From contig PUQB01000261.1 of assembly GCA_003024785.1 (NCBI GenBank), forward strand, positions 124,001-188,000: a stretch of DNA of 64,000 nucleotides. The letters are read 5' to 3'. The position numbers and the translations under genes were made by a program. The notes under the pieces are model-generated. The model worked only from the letters and a program-made list of their open reading frames with translations, did not search any database and had not been told where the DNA came from. Shown here piece after piece: positions 10,270 through 22,050 of the stretch. The DNA comes from Selaginella tamariscina (lineage: Eukaryota; Streptophyta; Lycopodiopsida; Selaginellales; Selaginellaceae). Positions within the stretch are counted from its first letter, which is position 1. Every line of letters begins with the position of its first letter.

Positions 10270-11341
10270 CAACGTGCATAGTTTGTTCGTGATGTCCTTG
10301 CACATGTTGACGAGTTCAACCGTTGTCTTTAGGGTCACAACTACAAGATTATGCTGCTTTCCATCTTCATAATGGGTTGCTGTACCACCACATCCAAATC
10401 TATGTTCCGGACGGAGAACTGAGGTTGCGTGCTATCCAACACTGCCATGACAACAATCTGCAGGACATTTTGCATTCGGAAGACGATTGAGCTGGTACAA
10501 CAGGTGTTCTGGTGGCCTCGGCTTCGCGTGTATGTTGAGAGATTTGTGCGATCTTGTGACACGTGCCAGCGTACAAAGCTTCCTCGTCATCGACCAGTTG
10601 GACTACTACAGCCTCTTCCTATTGCTCAGCGGCCATGGTCATCCATCACCATGGATTTCCACGGATTTACGCCTTCTAGAGGGTTTGATGCTGTCCTAGT
10701 CATTGTTGATCGGTTCTTAAGATGGCGCACTTTATTCCCTGCAACAAGACATGTTCGGGTCCTGATGCTGCAGATTTGGTGTACCGGGAGGTGTTCCGTC
10801 TTCATGGTCTTACTGATGAACTTGTCACAGATCGAGGTCCCCAGTTCACTTCGGCATTCTGACGGAGATTCCTAGATCGGCTACGTATCACCGGGAAGCT
10901 GTCTACTGCACATCACCTGAAACAGATGGACAATCGAAGCGTATGATTCAGACTCTGGAACAATCTCTGGTGTTCATTTCTCATCTGCAAGATGATTGGG
11001 TCGATCTTCTTCCTGCTGCCGAGTTCGCGTACAACAACACGGCACACCATCCATAACATGTTGATAAGGAAATGATTTCATTTGTAATTATGTTTGATAG
11101 TATTTCTTCATTATTGTAAACTATTTTTACTGCCGGATGATCGTGTTGAGCATCTCCGACAGGTCCATGAAGAAGTGCAGCATCATCTTCAATGCGCTCA
11201 GGATTTGCAACAACAAGCTGCTGATCGTTCCCATTCCTCTCCTCTAGCATTCACAATTGGTGACCAAGTGTGGCTCCTCTGGTGTCATTGGCCAACCACA
11301 CGTCCTGTGACAAGCTAGACTATCAACGCTTGGGGCCATTT
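10270..11341 (+). pseudogene. Ty3/gypsy integrase fragment, broken
   Basis: The reading frame 10429-10875 contains an integrase zinc-binding part (FWWPRLRVYVERFVRSCDTC) and the first catalytic Asp context MDFHGFTP...DAVLVIVDR. Frame shifts then lead to TDELVTDRGPQFTSAF, the second Asp, followed by a TGA where a Trp is expected. ETDGQSKR and AEFAYNNTAHH follow, with the Glu not clearly placed. At 11056 the element is interrupted by the 75-bp segment copied from 10002-10080. It resumes at 11129 with LPDDRVEHLRQVHEEV and GDQVWLL, the integrase C-terminus, and runs into the gap. Upstream of 10429 the RNase H/zinc region is only recognisable in fragments. Nonfunctional. Confidence 0.75.
11056..11129 (+). 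repeat. Inserted copy of the 10002-10080 segment inside integrase
   Basis: The segment replaces part of the integrase coding region between the AEFAYNNTAHH and LPDDRVEHL parts. It is a templated filler, as left by double-strand break repair, or an assembly join. Confidence 0.75.
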
Positions 11342-12155
11342 NNNNNNNNNNNNNNNNNNNNNNNNNNNNNNNNNNNNNNNNNNNNNNNNNNNNNNNNNNN
11401 NNNNNNNNNNNNNNNNNNNNNNNNNNNNNNNNNNNNNNNNNNNNNNNNNNNNNNNNNNNNNNNNNNNNNNNNNNNNNNNNNNNNNNNNNNNNNNNNNNNN
11501 NNNNNNNNNNNNNNNNNNNNNNNNNNNNNNNNNNNNNNNNNNNNNNNNNNNNNNNNNNNNNNNNNNNNNNNNNNNNNNNNNNNNNNNNNNNNNNNNNNNN
11601 NNNNNNNNNNNNNNNNNNNNNNNNNNNNNNNNNNNNNNNNNNNNNNNNNNNNNNNNNNNNNNNNNNNNNNNNNNNNNNNNNNNNNNNNNNNNNNNNNNNN
11701 NNNNNNNNNNNNNNNNNNNNNNNNNNNNNNNNNNNNNNNNNNNNNNNNNNNNNNNNNNNNNNNNNNNNNNNNNNNNNNNNNNNNNNNNNNNNNNNNNNNN
11801 NNNNNNNNNNNNNNNNNNNNNNNNNNNNNNNNNNNNNNNNNNNNNNNNNNNNNNNNNNNNNNNNNNNNNNNNNNNNNNNNNNNNNNNNNNNNNNNNNNNN
11901 NNNNNNNNNNNNNNNNNNNNNNNNNNNNNNNNNNNNNNNNNNNNNNNNNNNNNNNNNNNNNNNNNNNNNNNNNNNNNNNNNNNNNNNNNNNNNNNNNNNN
12001 NNNNNNNNNNNNNNNNNNNNNNNNNNNNNNNNNNNNNNNNNNNNNNNNNNNNNNNNNNNNNNNNNNNNNNNNNNNNNNNNNNNNNNNNNNNNNNNNNNNN
12101 NNNNNNNNNNNNNNNNNNNNNNNNNNNNNNNNNNNNNNNNNNNNNNNNNNNNNNN
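11342..12155. other. Assembly gap (run of N)
   Basis: 814 unresolved bases. Reading frames that cross it are artefacts. The gap falls inside a retroelement, probably where RT or LTR repeats could not be assembled. Confidence 0.99.
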
Positions 12156-12495
12156 AACACACACATGTGTTAACCAACTGGTCCGTATGATCTGGATACT
12201 GAACTACACCATCAACAGCAAGGCGTATATTCATACGCATGTTCCAGACCAGTTGTGGACCATACATTCCAGACCAGTTGTGGATCACACATTCCAGACC
12301 AGTTGTGGACCATACAATTCTCAGGACCTCAGATATATAAAGGGTTCCAATTCCAGGTTTATCAGAATCATTCAACACCAGTCTTCGGCCTTGTGTTTCA
12401 TTTTGTATTCATTTCTTTCTTGATTACAATCTCCTCCTTTCAAGGTTCCACCCTTGTTCTAAAGGTTTCGCCCTTTGCACAAGGTCGTGACAATT
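12156..12495 (+). mobile_element. LTR-like fragment with a ~25-bp minisatellite
   Basis: Three copies of a unit ACCAGTTGTGGACCATACA (about 25 bp with flanks) lie at 12244-12318, as often found in an LTR U3. They are followed by a TATA-like GATATATAAAGGG at about 12330. Candidate R/U5 sequence follows, and the segment ends GTCGTGACA at about 12493. No second copy is visible, so its limits are inferred. It may be the right LTR of the plus-strand gypsy element cut by the gap. Confidence 0.45.
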
Positions 12496-12832
12496 GACGT
12501 CTAACTCCAAGACTAGACTAGGTTAGGAAAAATTAACTAAAAACTAACGCTAATCACTCTATGCGGAGTCAGCAAAAAGTTCACAAGTTTTATTACCCCT
12601 TGCATTACGCGAAGCCAAGTACTTAAGAACCGTCGTTCACTGAGCGACAACTCAGCTGCCGGAGGCACCACCTGCGACAAGAAGTCACTTGGAGACCTTT
12701 TGCACGTCTGCAAAGTCTGTCACCCGACATACAACAAGTTAGTTAATTTTTTTAAGTTAACTAGAATTTATATTGGAGGCCTCTAGTTAAAGTTGTCTGT
12801 CGGCCCCTAGGTTAATAAGAAATAAGTTTACT
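12496..12832. other. Retroelement-flanking sequence, no gene
   Basis: I see no reading frame of note. The stretch lies between the LTR-like fragment and the end of the chromovirus pol gene. It should contain the 3' end of the minus-strand element, but no sequence matching its right LTR (17877-18701) can be recognised, so the left LTR seems lost or too diverged. Confidence 0.5.
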
Positions 12833-15800
12833 TTATTTCTCATCATCATTACTAACAGTTTGAGACCTTGCCTCAAACTCCTTCACTATCTCCATTGCGT
12901 TCTGTAGATTATCCAATGGTTCCCATGTCGACTCGCATGCCGGGTAACCCTTCCACTTAACAAGATATTCTCGTTTACGTTTCTGCGTCCCTCGGCGTTT
13001 AACATCTTTTGCATCCAAAATCGATTCAACTTCGAACTCCTTCGTACTGCCGACCAGCTCAGGAAGCGGGCGTAAGCTTTCATATCTCTGCGGATGTTTC
13101 TCATCCTTGTGGAATGGCTCGAGTAAAATGACATGAAACACATTGTGTATTGTTCCCAACTCCGGAGGAAGATCTAACTCATAAGCCACCTTCCCTACTT
13201 GCTTCACCACCTTGTATGGACCTATGTAGTGCGACAGAAACTTCCTCGAAAGAGTTGTTGGAACCTTCAGGTTTTTGGTACTCAACAATACCATATCCCC
13301 AACCTGATACTCTACATCCCGCTGATGCTTATCGTACTGCTGACGATACCTTTCCTGTGCTGCAGCCATCGCTTGACGAGCAGCTTCCCATGTCCGATAC
13401 AATTGTCTCGTGAACTCTGCTACAGATGGAACTCGATTGCTATCGTCTTTTGGTATCACCATACTCTGAGGAATACCACCCTTATTCCCAGTTAACACCT
13501 CCATCGGGCTACATCTGATTGCAGTGTGTGTCGAGTTATTGTAACATATCTCAGCCATATCCAAGTGTTCAGCCCAATCAAGTTGATCACCTTGAACATA
13601 GCATCTAAGACAGTCCTCGACTTGTCGGTTCACTCTCTCCGTTTGACCATCTATTTACGGATGGTAAGCCGTACTGAACTTAACATCGTACCAAATGCTT
13701 AAACAAGTCCCCCAAAACTTCCCTGTAAACCGAGGATCTCGATCTGAGATCATGGTTTCCAATAGTCCGCGCACTCTTATGACTTCGTGGAAGAACAACT
13801 TCGCTGCTTGAATTGCATTCACTGTTTTTACAGTTGGAATGAAATGAGCAACCTTTGAAAACCGATCGACTACCACCATGAGCGCATTAAAACCACAAGA
13901 TTTTGGCAATCCCATGATAAAGTCCAAAGTAACACTTTGAAACGGCCGCTCTGGAATCAGTATACACTGCAACTTCCCAGCTCGTTTTTGCGATCGACTC
14001 TTCACTTGTTGGCATGTAGGGCATGTCTTGACATACTTGGCAACATCGTCTATCATACCCGGCCAATAGAATCCCTATTTCAACAAAGCCAACATCTTAT
14101 GCCTTCCACCATGTCCTGCTAGAGGAACGTCGTGATGCTCTTTTAACAACCTCTCCCTCCATGTCCCTTCTGGAACATAGAGTCTCTTTTCTTTATAATA
14201 AAGAACTCCATCTCGTACCGCAAAATGCGCCTGTTTGAGAGCATCCATTCGTCTTTCTATTCCTGCTGGAATATTACCATCTCTTCGTAACTGATGAACT
14301 TGTTTCCTCTTTGACACCAGGCTCAAAGCCTCCTTAGCAAACTTGTCCTGAGGATACACCGTCACAAATTCATCTACCAAAGTTGATACGGGTGCAGACA
14401 TAACACGAAGATGACCCTTTCTACTAAGTGCATCGGCCACCACATTGTCCTTTCCCGCCTTATGTCTGATTTCAGGCTGGAATCGTGCCAACTTTTGCTG
14501 CCATCTAGCATACTTCGGCGATAGCTTCGGCTGCGTTTCAAAATATCTTAGAGTTACACTATCTGTCCAAACCACAGTGCCATGACTTGGAAGATAATGA
14601 CGCCAATACTCCAAGGAAGCAACAATAGCATACATCTCCTTTTCGTGAGTAGGCCATCGAGTTTGCGCAGCATCTAACTTCTTCGAGAAAAAGGACACTG
14701 GATGTCCTTTCTGTTGCAATACACCACCAATTGCAAAGTCGGAAGCGTCACATTCTACTTCAAAGGGATCTTCAAAGATGGGCAACTGCAAAACTGGCTC
14801 AGAAGAGATAGCCTCTTTGAGTTTGACGAACGCACGTTGGCACTCTGGAGTCCAATGCCATGGAATGTTTTTCGTAAGATCTGTCAATGGGGCCGCTATT
14901 TCCGAGTAACCCTTTATGAATCTTCGGTCAGACCAAGAAAGAAATCTAACTTCATGCACATCTTTTAAAGTCATCCACTCGGTAATAGCTTGAATTTTCT
15001 TTGGATCCATGGCAACCTCCCCACCTGAGATCAAGTGTCCCAAGAAATCTATCTTGGTTTGACCAAATGCGCACTTGCTTTCTTTAGCATACAATTGGTT
15101 CTCTCTCAACCTCTGAAACACTTTTTTTAAGTGTTCCACATGTTCCTCAATTGTCGAACTGAAAATCAGAATGTCATCAATATACACCACTACGAACTCG
15201 TCTAAATAGTCTCTAAATACATCATCCATCATTGTGCAAAAAGTTGTTGGAGCATTGCACAACCCGAATGGTAAGACTAGAAACTCAAATGATCCATAAC
15301 GCGTTCGAAAAGCGGTATTCTCAATGTCATTCTCTGCTACCCGAACCTGATGGTACCCCGATCTCAAGTCTATTCTTGAAAAATACTTTGCTTTCGATAG
15401 TCTATCAAATAAGTCGTCCACTCGTGAAAGAGGATACTTATTTTTGATAGTTATTGCGTTCAGCGCTCGATAGTCCACACACATTCGCATTGTACCATCC
15501 TTTTTCATTACGAACAAGATAGGTGCACCATACGGCGATCGACTAGGTCGAATGTGTCCTCGACCTATCAATTCTGTCAGATGTCTCTTCAATTCTACTA
15601 ACTCTTGAGGATTCAACCGATATGGGGCTCTTGCCGGTGGAGACGAACCTGGCAAAATCTCTATCCTGTGGTCCACAACTCGACGTGGAGGTAACTCGGG
15701 CGGCAAGTCTTCTGGTAACACATCCTTAAACATGTTCAAGACTTCCAAAATAGGTTCAGGAACAGATTCTTGACCATCTCCTATTTTGACTTCACCAGTA

Positions 15801-16419
15801 TTCAATACCATTGCAAGAAACACACGTTCCCGATGTTTAACTGCCTTACGCAACTAAGTTAAGGTAAGGAACATAGGATTCTAATCCTTATCAGTTAGCA
15901 TTTCCATCCTGAGCATTGTTTTTCTAATGTCCTCTTTATCAGCTGCAAGCGTGATTCGATTATCTCCGAACCCCTCATTTCAATTACATGTTTATGGAAC
16001 CATTCCATACCCAAAACAAAATCAAACCCCGTCATATTCAAGACAACTAAGTCTAGCTTAGCCTTCCAATTTTTGATTTGGACAGGAACTGCCCTTGCTA
16101 TATTATTAGTATTTTGAGAACCTTTGCCAAAATTGATCTTTATTTCAAACATCTTTATTACATCCAAATTCAACCGACGAGCTAGACTAGTCGATATGAA
16201 GTTGTATGTTGCTCCAGTATCGATCATCATTCGGACTCGGTCCCCTCGTATCCTTCCTGTCAAATATAGCAAAGGGTCAGTTTTGTCTTGAATAGCAAAT
16301 AAGGCAGGTTGTGTCTGGCACAACATTACCTCTTCTGACTCATCTTCCGGATCTTCAAGCATTTCTGGTTCAGCAACTTCCTCTTCTACCATCGCCTTGA
16401 AATGTCCTGATTGTTGTGA
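12833..16419 (-). CDS. Chromovirus pol: protease, RT, RNase H, integrase, chromodomain (interrupted)
   Basis: The aspartic protease shows [12 protein letters not shown] near 16215-16250. The segment 15853-14075 is open for 592 codons. It holds the RT blocks [18 protein letters not shown] and [12 protein letters not shown] (YIDD near 15180), then the RNase H part [18 protein letters not shown] and an integrase zinc region beginning [11 protein letters not shown]. An in-frame TAG just after MLALLK at about 14072 separates this from the integrase core ([20 protein letters not shown]). A TAA follows YHP where [14 protein letters not shown] is usual. The last open segment 13633-12833 carries the GPY/F-like part and a chromodomain ([20 protein letters not shown]) expected to bind modified histone tails and direct integration. 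A frame change or stop also lies between protease and RT (15853-15895). Confidence 0.85.
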
Positions 16420-17548
16420 AGGTGCCTGACACTCTTTAGCAAAATGACCAGGCTTGTTACAGTTATAACATTTCACAACCCCGCCTGCGGAACGCGGGGG
16501 AGCAGACTTTGGAGCCGATCCTTTGGCCTGCTGAGGAGGTGGTAACGCTAATGGTTTCCGAAATCCGGTGGTCTTGATGTGTCCAAAACTTGGAACTGCC
16601 AACAAAGGGACTTGCACTACGAATTGATGGCGATTGATCTGGTTGCCTATCAAACCTTCTGAACCCAGACTTTGGAGGAAACTTCCTTGATTTAGGTTTT
16701 GCTTCCTCCCCTTTGTACAAGTCTTCTAACGACATGCCATAAGCAACCTTTTGAGCTGCCTCTTGACATTCCCGATAGCTTGTTGGCTTGTACCTTAAGA
16801 TTTCTCTTCACGTCTTCTCATTCAAGCTAGCCATGAAGCAACTTCGAGCTTCATCATCGCTCATATTTGGCACCAATCGCCGTACACTTTCGAATCGATA
16901 AACGTGGTCCATTAAACTTCCCCGAACTCCCTGTTGACAAAATGCCAGGTCAGCACGCAATCGCAAACCGAGATCATCTGGCATATACTATTTTTTGATC
17001 TCCTTTTTCATGTGTTTCCAGCTGTTTCGATATCCACATTCACCTTCAACAATTCGCCACCAAGTCTTAGCTTCTTCTTTAAGAAATTGGTTGGCACATG
17101 CAACCTTTTCTGTCTTTCTCACGGAAGCAGCCTCGAAATAGCTTTCCATATCGTACAACCAGTCATCCAAAACCTTGTAATCCTTTGAACCCATGAAATT
17201 CGAAACTGGTTTGAATTTACTGGGACCTCCATCACCTACTTCCGTCGAAGAATCTGATTCAGAGGAACCTGACTCTGAGTCATGCTTCTTCTTCTTTTTC
17301 CGTGTGTCGTGTTGCGGAACATCTGGCACTGCAGTATTCGTCGGAATCCGAACGGCAACATTATCGATTCGGTCGTTCAACCCCAAAACATCCCCTCGAA
17401 GTTCGTTTAGGGCATCCATCATTATTTCTCGCCAACCAGGTCGTTGTCTAACTCTAGGGGGTCGACTTGGATCAGCCTCATCCATCTCCTCATGAGCCTC
17501 TACGACAGCCCTCTCTGCCTCAGGCTCTGGTTGCTTACTTTTGCTCAT
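16420..17548 (-). CDS. Chromovirus gag with CCHC zinc knuckle (interrupted)
   Basis: I chose the Met at 17548 (MSKSKQPEPE), which follows the PBS by about 300 bp. An acidic, Ser-rich N-terminus and a Lys run precede the capsid-like region (VLDDWLYDMESYFEAASV, FLKEEAKTWW). A stop follows IKK near 16990, and another lies after NEKT near 16809. The C-terminal CYNCNKPGHFAKEC (about 16430-16475) is a CX2CX4HX4C knuckle for RNA packaging. A frame change is needed between the 16735-16463 and 16653-15895 segments. Confidence 0.8.
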
Positions 17549-17862
17549 CGTATTGAACCCTAGTTTCAACACTCGGAGAATATGCTTGGAATATTCCCAA
17601 TGTGAAATTGAAAACACCCTACACAGGTTGTACACCCACACACATCAGCTTAAACCAGCATAAGACTTTCGGACATACCTAGAATCTCACGCCGACTCAC
17701 TGAGCAAGTGTTCTCCGAAGTTTGACAACTCACAGGATCAAACTCTCTGCGCAGAATACAGACATGTCAACCGAAAGCAATAGAGTATATCAAGAATTTA
17801 GAGTCATCTAAACACTGAAACACCCTACGACTTTAGGCAGCCCTACTGACCGCAGAGAACTT

Positions 17863-17875
17863 GCTCCGATACCAA
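17863..17875 (-). promoter_or_regulatory. Chromovirus primer-binding site
   Basis: Read on the minus strand, TTGGTATCGGAGC lies one base inside the LTR end. It differs at one base from TGGTATCAGAGC, the complement of initiator tRNA-Met used by many plant gypsy elements. Confidence 0.75.
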
Positions 17876-17876
17876 T

Positions 17877-18701
17877 TGTCAGAGTTTTTACCTGGTGCCA
17901 CAAAGGCGGCTTGCCAGGTGCCAACCCTAGAATCCCCTCTCTGGAAATCCCATGGAATCTGGTAAAATAACCCGTATTAGGAACCCAAGCCTTAGGAACT
18001 CAAACCCCTCATTAACTAAGTCCACGAATGAGACTCACCTTGTGAATCAGGATACACGGACTAGTCGAGCCTTAGGTGTCGTTCCTAGGTTGGCGTGGTT
18101 GAGGCGGCCGGAGCAAGGCCTCAACCACTAGTTTTGCGGAATGTGAACTCAGGCAATGCCTTTGAGCTTGCAAACAGGTTTTCGGACCAAGGAATCTGAC
18201 TAACTCCTTGGAAGTGACGTGCCCCTATCTCAAAGGCAAGATCATGCCAGCGATAAGGATAGTCTAACCCTAGGGTGGGTTGTACCCCTGTCGTGTGGAA
18301 GTTTGGGCGGCACAACGGAGGGTTGCACCTTGACGACACAAGCTTAGCTTGCACTAGTAGGAGGTTAACGAGCTCTCTTTTGAACCCAGGAAGCCTCACT
18401 ACATATACTCTACCTTATTTATGTGACGGACCCCCCCCCCCCTTTTTACCTAAGTGAGTAAGTGGGCTGGCACGGAAATGCCAGCCCTTAGAGAAAACGG
18501 TTGTCCTAACCTAACCCTAAACCTAACCCCTAGGGAGGGGGTATTAGGGCGTGGGGTTAGAGCAACCCTAGGGGTGTCCCTAACCCTTTTTGACAAGCTA
18601 TATTTAACGGAAAACCTATCTTTGTAACGTCAAACTGGGGGAGAGTTTTCTAGAGGGTAAGTACTACCTTCGCCTAGAGTTTCTCGAAGTACCTAGTGAC
18701 A
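17877..18701 (-). repeat. Chromovirus 5' LTR (right copy, 825 bp)
   Basis: On the plus strand it begins TGTCAGAG and ends TAGTGACA, a TG...CA end pair with a TGTCA/TGACA inverted terminus, and it abuts the primer-binding site. The outer limit is inferred from this terminal repeat. It includes a C-run at about 18429-18443 and a self-complementary segment 18500-18585 rich in CCTAACC and GGTTAG. A related fragment occurs at about 26968-27045. Confidence 0.65.
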
Positions 18702-20049
18702 GCCGGCTGGACTACCCCTAAACACCTAAGTGCACTAAGCGGGGCTGTTTCTCACTACAACTAGTGTTCATCACACAACTCGGTAGGTAACAACAGTCAA
18801 ACCCCAAAGTAAAGGGTCGAGTCATAGTAAAAACTATGACATAATGTATAGTGTATTTGAAGTTAATAAATTTGGTTATTTCAAACACAATAAAACATAC
18901 ATGTGATGTTCTTTTAAGGTTCAAAATGGCTGATGTTGTATGGAAAATAATGAAAAAGAATTTTGTAAACAATAAAAGAAAAGCTGTTAAAAATAACAAC
19001 ACTAGCAACAAATAGGTAAAGAAGGAGATTGTTAATGATGATCCACTCAAATCTGACATAAAAGCAAAATGGGTATGACCTTCATATAACCAATAATGGT
19101 GTATATTTCATTATGATGTTGCATTTAAAAAATAAAATCATGGTTATTCATTATTTATTTATATTTAAGATTAAATATATATTTTTAACAATGATTTGTT
19201 TAAGGCAATAAACCAAAAGAGTAGTTAGACTACTAAACAACGAATTTCAATCCTAAAAAAGGAGGCTAATCAAATATAGGTTGTCCTAATTGTATAATCA
19301 CACTATAATATCTTTAATAACTTTTAAAATATTCTTGAGTATTTGCATGAATTTTTTTAAAAAAAAAGATAGTGACTAAGTACGTCATGTATATTAATTA
19401 TCAATCTTTATAAAAATCTACTAAGGCCTTCAACATATTTAATATCTTGAAGTGTTGATGATGTGGAAGTAACAAAAGAAAAGATGTTCACTAAGGAAAA
19501 AGAGAGAGACTGATTTATAACATGCAATATTTACTTAAAATGTTCTATTTGAAAAGATTAGATGTTAAATATGTTGCCTTATTAAACATTATATAATCCA
19601 TAGTTATACATGACATAAAATTATAGTTTTAGAAAGGAGTACCTTTGATCACTATAGTTAAAAAAATGTAAATTATTTTGTATGCAATGGGGTAGTGTAA
19701 GGTAAATACTAGGATATCCAATAATATGAAAGAGCATATAATAAATACATCAAAAGATAATTAACCTTCGTATTCAAGTCAAATATATATATATATATAT
19801 AATAACATACAATAACTACAAAAAGATAATAAATTTGAGATAACCTTTGTATTAAGTCAAGATTTAAATATAAAGAAAAAGTATATACTTCATTACATTT
19901 AAATTATTCTTTAAACCAAATATCGGTTTTCTTAATTATAAAATTAACCACACCATAAAACTTCTAAAATTTATTCAGTATATACCATATATACTAAGTA
20001 TCGACCTTACATTATATATTTAATTAATTAATTTAATGTAATCAATCTC
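18702..20049. other. AT-rich intergenic region, no gene seen
   Basis: No convincing reading frame. The sequence is AT-rich with short TA runs (about 19788-19800) and no recognisable transposon ends. Confidence 0.6.
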
Positions 20050-20843
20050 ATTTTCCCTGTTCTCAGAAATCCTGGAATGCTCAAGAAATTCGAGTCGGGG
20101 ATTCGATGCATTACTTCAATGTGAGAATATATCTGCAACTGTAGATAAGGCGCTTGGATTGATGGGACACAATACAACCACTAAGTAGATTTCATATATG
20201 TGTACAAATCGTATGTTCACATTCCCTGCAATAAAAAGCCAGGTATGCAGTTGTGTGTGAATGCACACTATCATTTTTGTGTTGTATATATATAATACAT
20301 ACATACATACATACAGTGTGACACAGATACATTTATGATATACAGGCTCATTATTTTTGCAGATTTACCCAAAATACAGTGAACTACTGGTGGAGGCACT
20401 CACGTCAGCTGTTTCATGTACAACATTTCACGGAGACCTATTATTTCGATGCTTCTGTAAAGACAGTTTTCCACAATCAGGGAGATGCGAAAATCATATA
20501 AAGAATGTGGGCTTTGGAGAAGTCCTGTGTAGATGTGGGCAGCATGTTGATACTCATAAGAGGACCTTATTTGGGAGCTGCATTTCAGTTAAATGTATAC
20601 AGCAGGTCGTTGAATGCTCCAAGATGTTGATAAAGAATGACCAAGGTGCGTATATGTATCTATTGCACACACACATATACACATCTATACGTGCATATCG
20701 ACTTTATATCCGTATATATTTGTGTGTACGTTTCACATATATACGTACATTACTTCTAAAATTTCGCTTATTTTTACTGTTTAAGCATCTTTATACTCCT
20801 TGGCATGATACTTACACATAAACACACATACTTGCAACCGCAC

Positions 20844-20886
<43 letters not shown>

Positions 20887-21156
20887 CGTGTGTGTATGCA
20901 TGTCTATGCTGATTCACTTATTTTCACGACAGGGCTCATAGTGGTGCCAGTGATTGAGGCCCTGCTTAAGGTGGCTTCTAAATACACTCGGTGCCTTCAT
21001 CGTGCAGCTTATACGAGATAGATGGGAGTCGTGATAACGAAGCTTTTAATCGATGAACTACTAAGTATCATGCGACAAGAAAATCTTTACAACAAATTAA
21101 GCACATTCTCCAGGTTGGTGCACATACACACGCTCGCGCACTGTAAGGCATAAACA

Positions 21157-21220
<64 letters not shown>

Positions 21221-21540
21221 ACCAGTATGAATTTCATACACTGTTACAGATTGCACGCAGTTGAAGATGGATATCTCTCATATTGTGTACAATGCAGTTG
21301 AGCAGCCTTTTACAAGTTCTGATAATGAACTAGAATGGGGACACATCGTGGCGTGCTTAAGAGGTTCTTCACAAGCTTTTATGGAAGCATGCCGTTTACT
21401 CGAAAACTGGGAGGCTTCCACGTAAGTCTACACTTACACTCAGCAGATAATTCACATAACTTTGGTCAAAACAGTGGTTTGGGTGCTATTTCTCAAGTTC
21501 GCAAGGAGCTTATAACTGCTGTCAATGAACAACATTGAAA
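20050..21540 (+). CDS. Unrecognised multi-exon gene, at least four exons
   Basis: I do not recognise the protein. Exon-like segments are bounded by good acceptors and donors. Segment 20069-20188 follows TGTTCTCAG and encodes ...SSRGFDALLQCENIS. Segment 20363-20645 follows TTTTTGCAG and encodes KYSELLVEALTSAVSC and a Cys-rich LFRCFCKDSF. Segment 20933-21112 follows TCACGACAG and encodes GLIVVPVIEALLKVAS and VVITKLLIDELLSIMR. Segment 21251-21421 follows TGTTACAG and encodes MDISHIVYNAVEQPF and ACLRGSSQAFMEACRLL. All are rich in Leu/Ala helices, as in an alpha-helical repeat protein. One in-frame stop (TAG, about 21018) breaks the third exon. The introns consist largely of CA/TC microsatellites. 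Start and end are not determined. Confidence 0.45.
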
Positions 21541-21745
21541 AGCACTTCTGTAGGATGCAAATTTATCTGGTTTCTGGTGTGTGCGTGTGTTTTGGGATGG
21601 CGGGGGCGGGACGGGGGAGAGGCGGGTGAGGTGAGGAAGGCAGGGAGAACAATGTACTTGTGAAGTTCCTCTCACACATACGCATGCAAGCATATTGGGC
21701 TAACATTGATCAGGTGTTTCCAGAACTGAAAAATCTGTCTTTGCA

Positions 21746-22050
21746 GTGTTAGACATTTCGATTTCCAGAATACGATGTACCGGAGGTCGGTTCATGAGCT
21801 GCTGGAGTGACGTGGAATTTCTTGTCATGTCTATTGGTGACGTGGAATTTCTTGTCATCTCTATTGGTGACGTGGGAAATCCGCTTCAGCTCGTAATTTG
21901 CTGTTTCACGGATGTTGTCTTCTTTGTTCCGGGCTTGCTGGTGCCTTCGTTGACTCTTGGCTTGTTTTAGGTTCGATCGTGCATCCTGTGTCCATTTGAT
22001 CTGTTTTGTGAAGATTTGCCTTCCTATAGTGGGATCCCATCTGTACAAGG
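21746..22050 (+). CDS. Possible exon with 30-bp tandem repeats, unknown product
   Basis: After TCTTTGCAG a frame is open for 74 codons. It contains a 30-bp unit (GTGACGTGGAATTTCTTGTC...) repeated twice plus a partial third copy at about 21807-21875, giving DVEFLVMSIG and DVEFLVISIG. A GTACGT donor-like site follows at 22050. It may belong to the preceding unknown gene or be noncoding. The opposite strand is also open, so strand is uncertain. Confidence 0.25.

Larger units (their letters stand above)
12833..18701 (-). mobile_element. Ty3/gypsy chromovirus, minus strand, left LTR not found
   Basis: Order on the minus strand: LTR (18701-17877), primer-binding site, gag with zinc knuckle, protease, reverse transcriptase, RNase H, integrase and C-terminal chromodomain. 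This order and the chromodomain define a chromovirus. The internal region is about 5 kb, a usual size. Several stops interrupt it, and most can be explained as C-to-T changes from CAA, CAG or CGA codons. No matching LTR is visible at the left end, so age cannot be estimated from LTR pairs. Confidence 0.9.

Noticed and set aside
11244-12378. Reading frames of about 280-350 codons
   Set aside because: They cross the run of N and are meaningless.
15232-15447. Plus-strand frames opposite the chromovirus pol and other retroelement parts
   Set aside because: The minus strand carries unambiguous RT, RNase H and integrase motifs.
18500-18585. Interstitial telomere repeat
   Set aside because: CCTAACC/GGTTAG units are irregular and lie inside the LTR; they are not a run of CCCTAAA.
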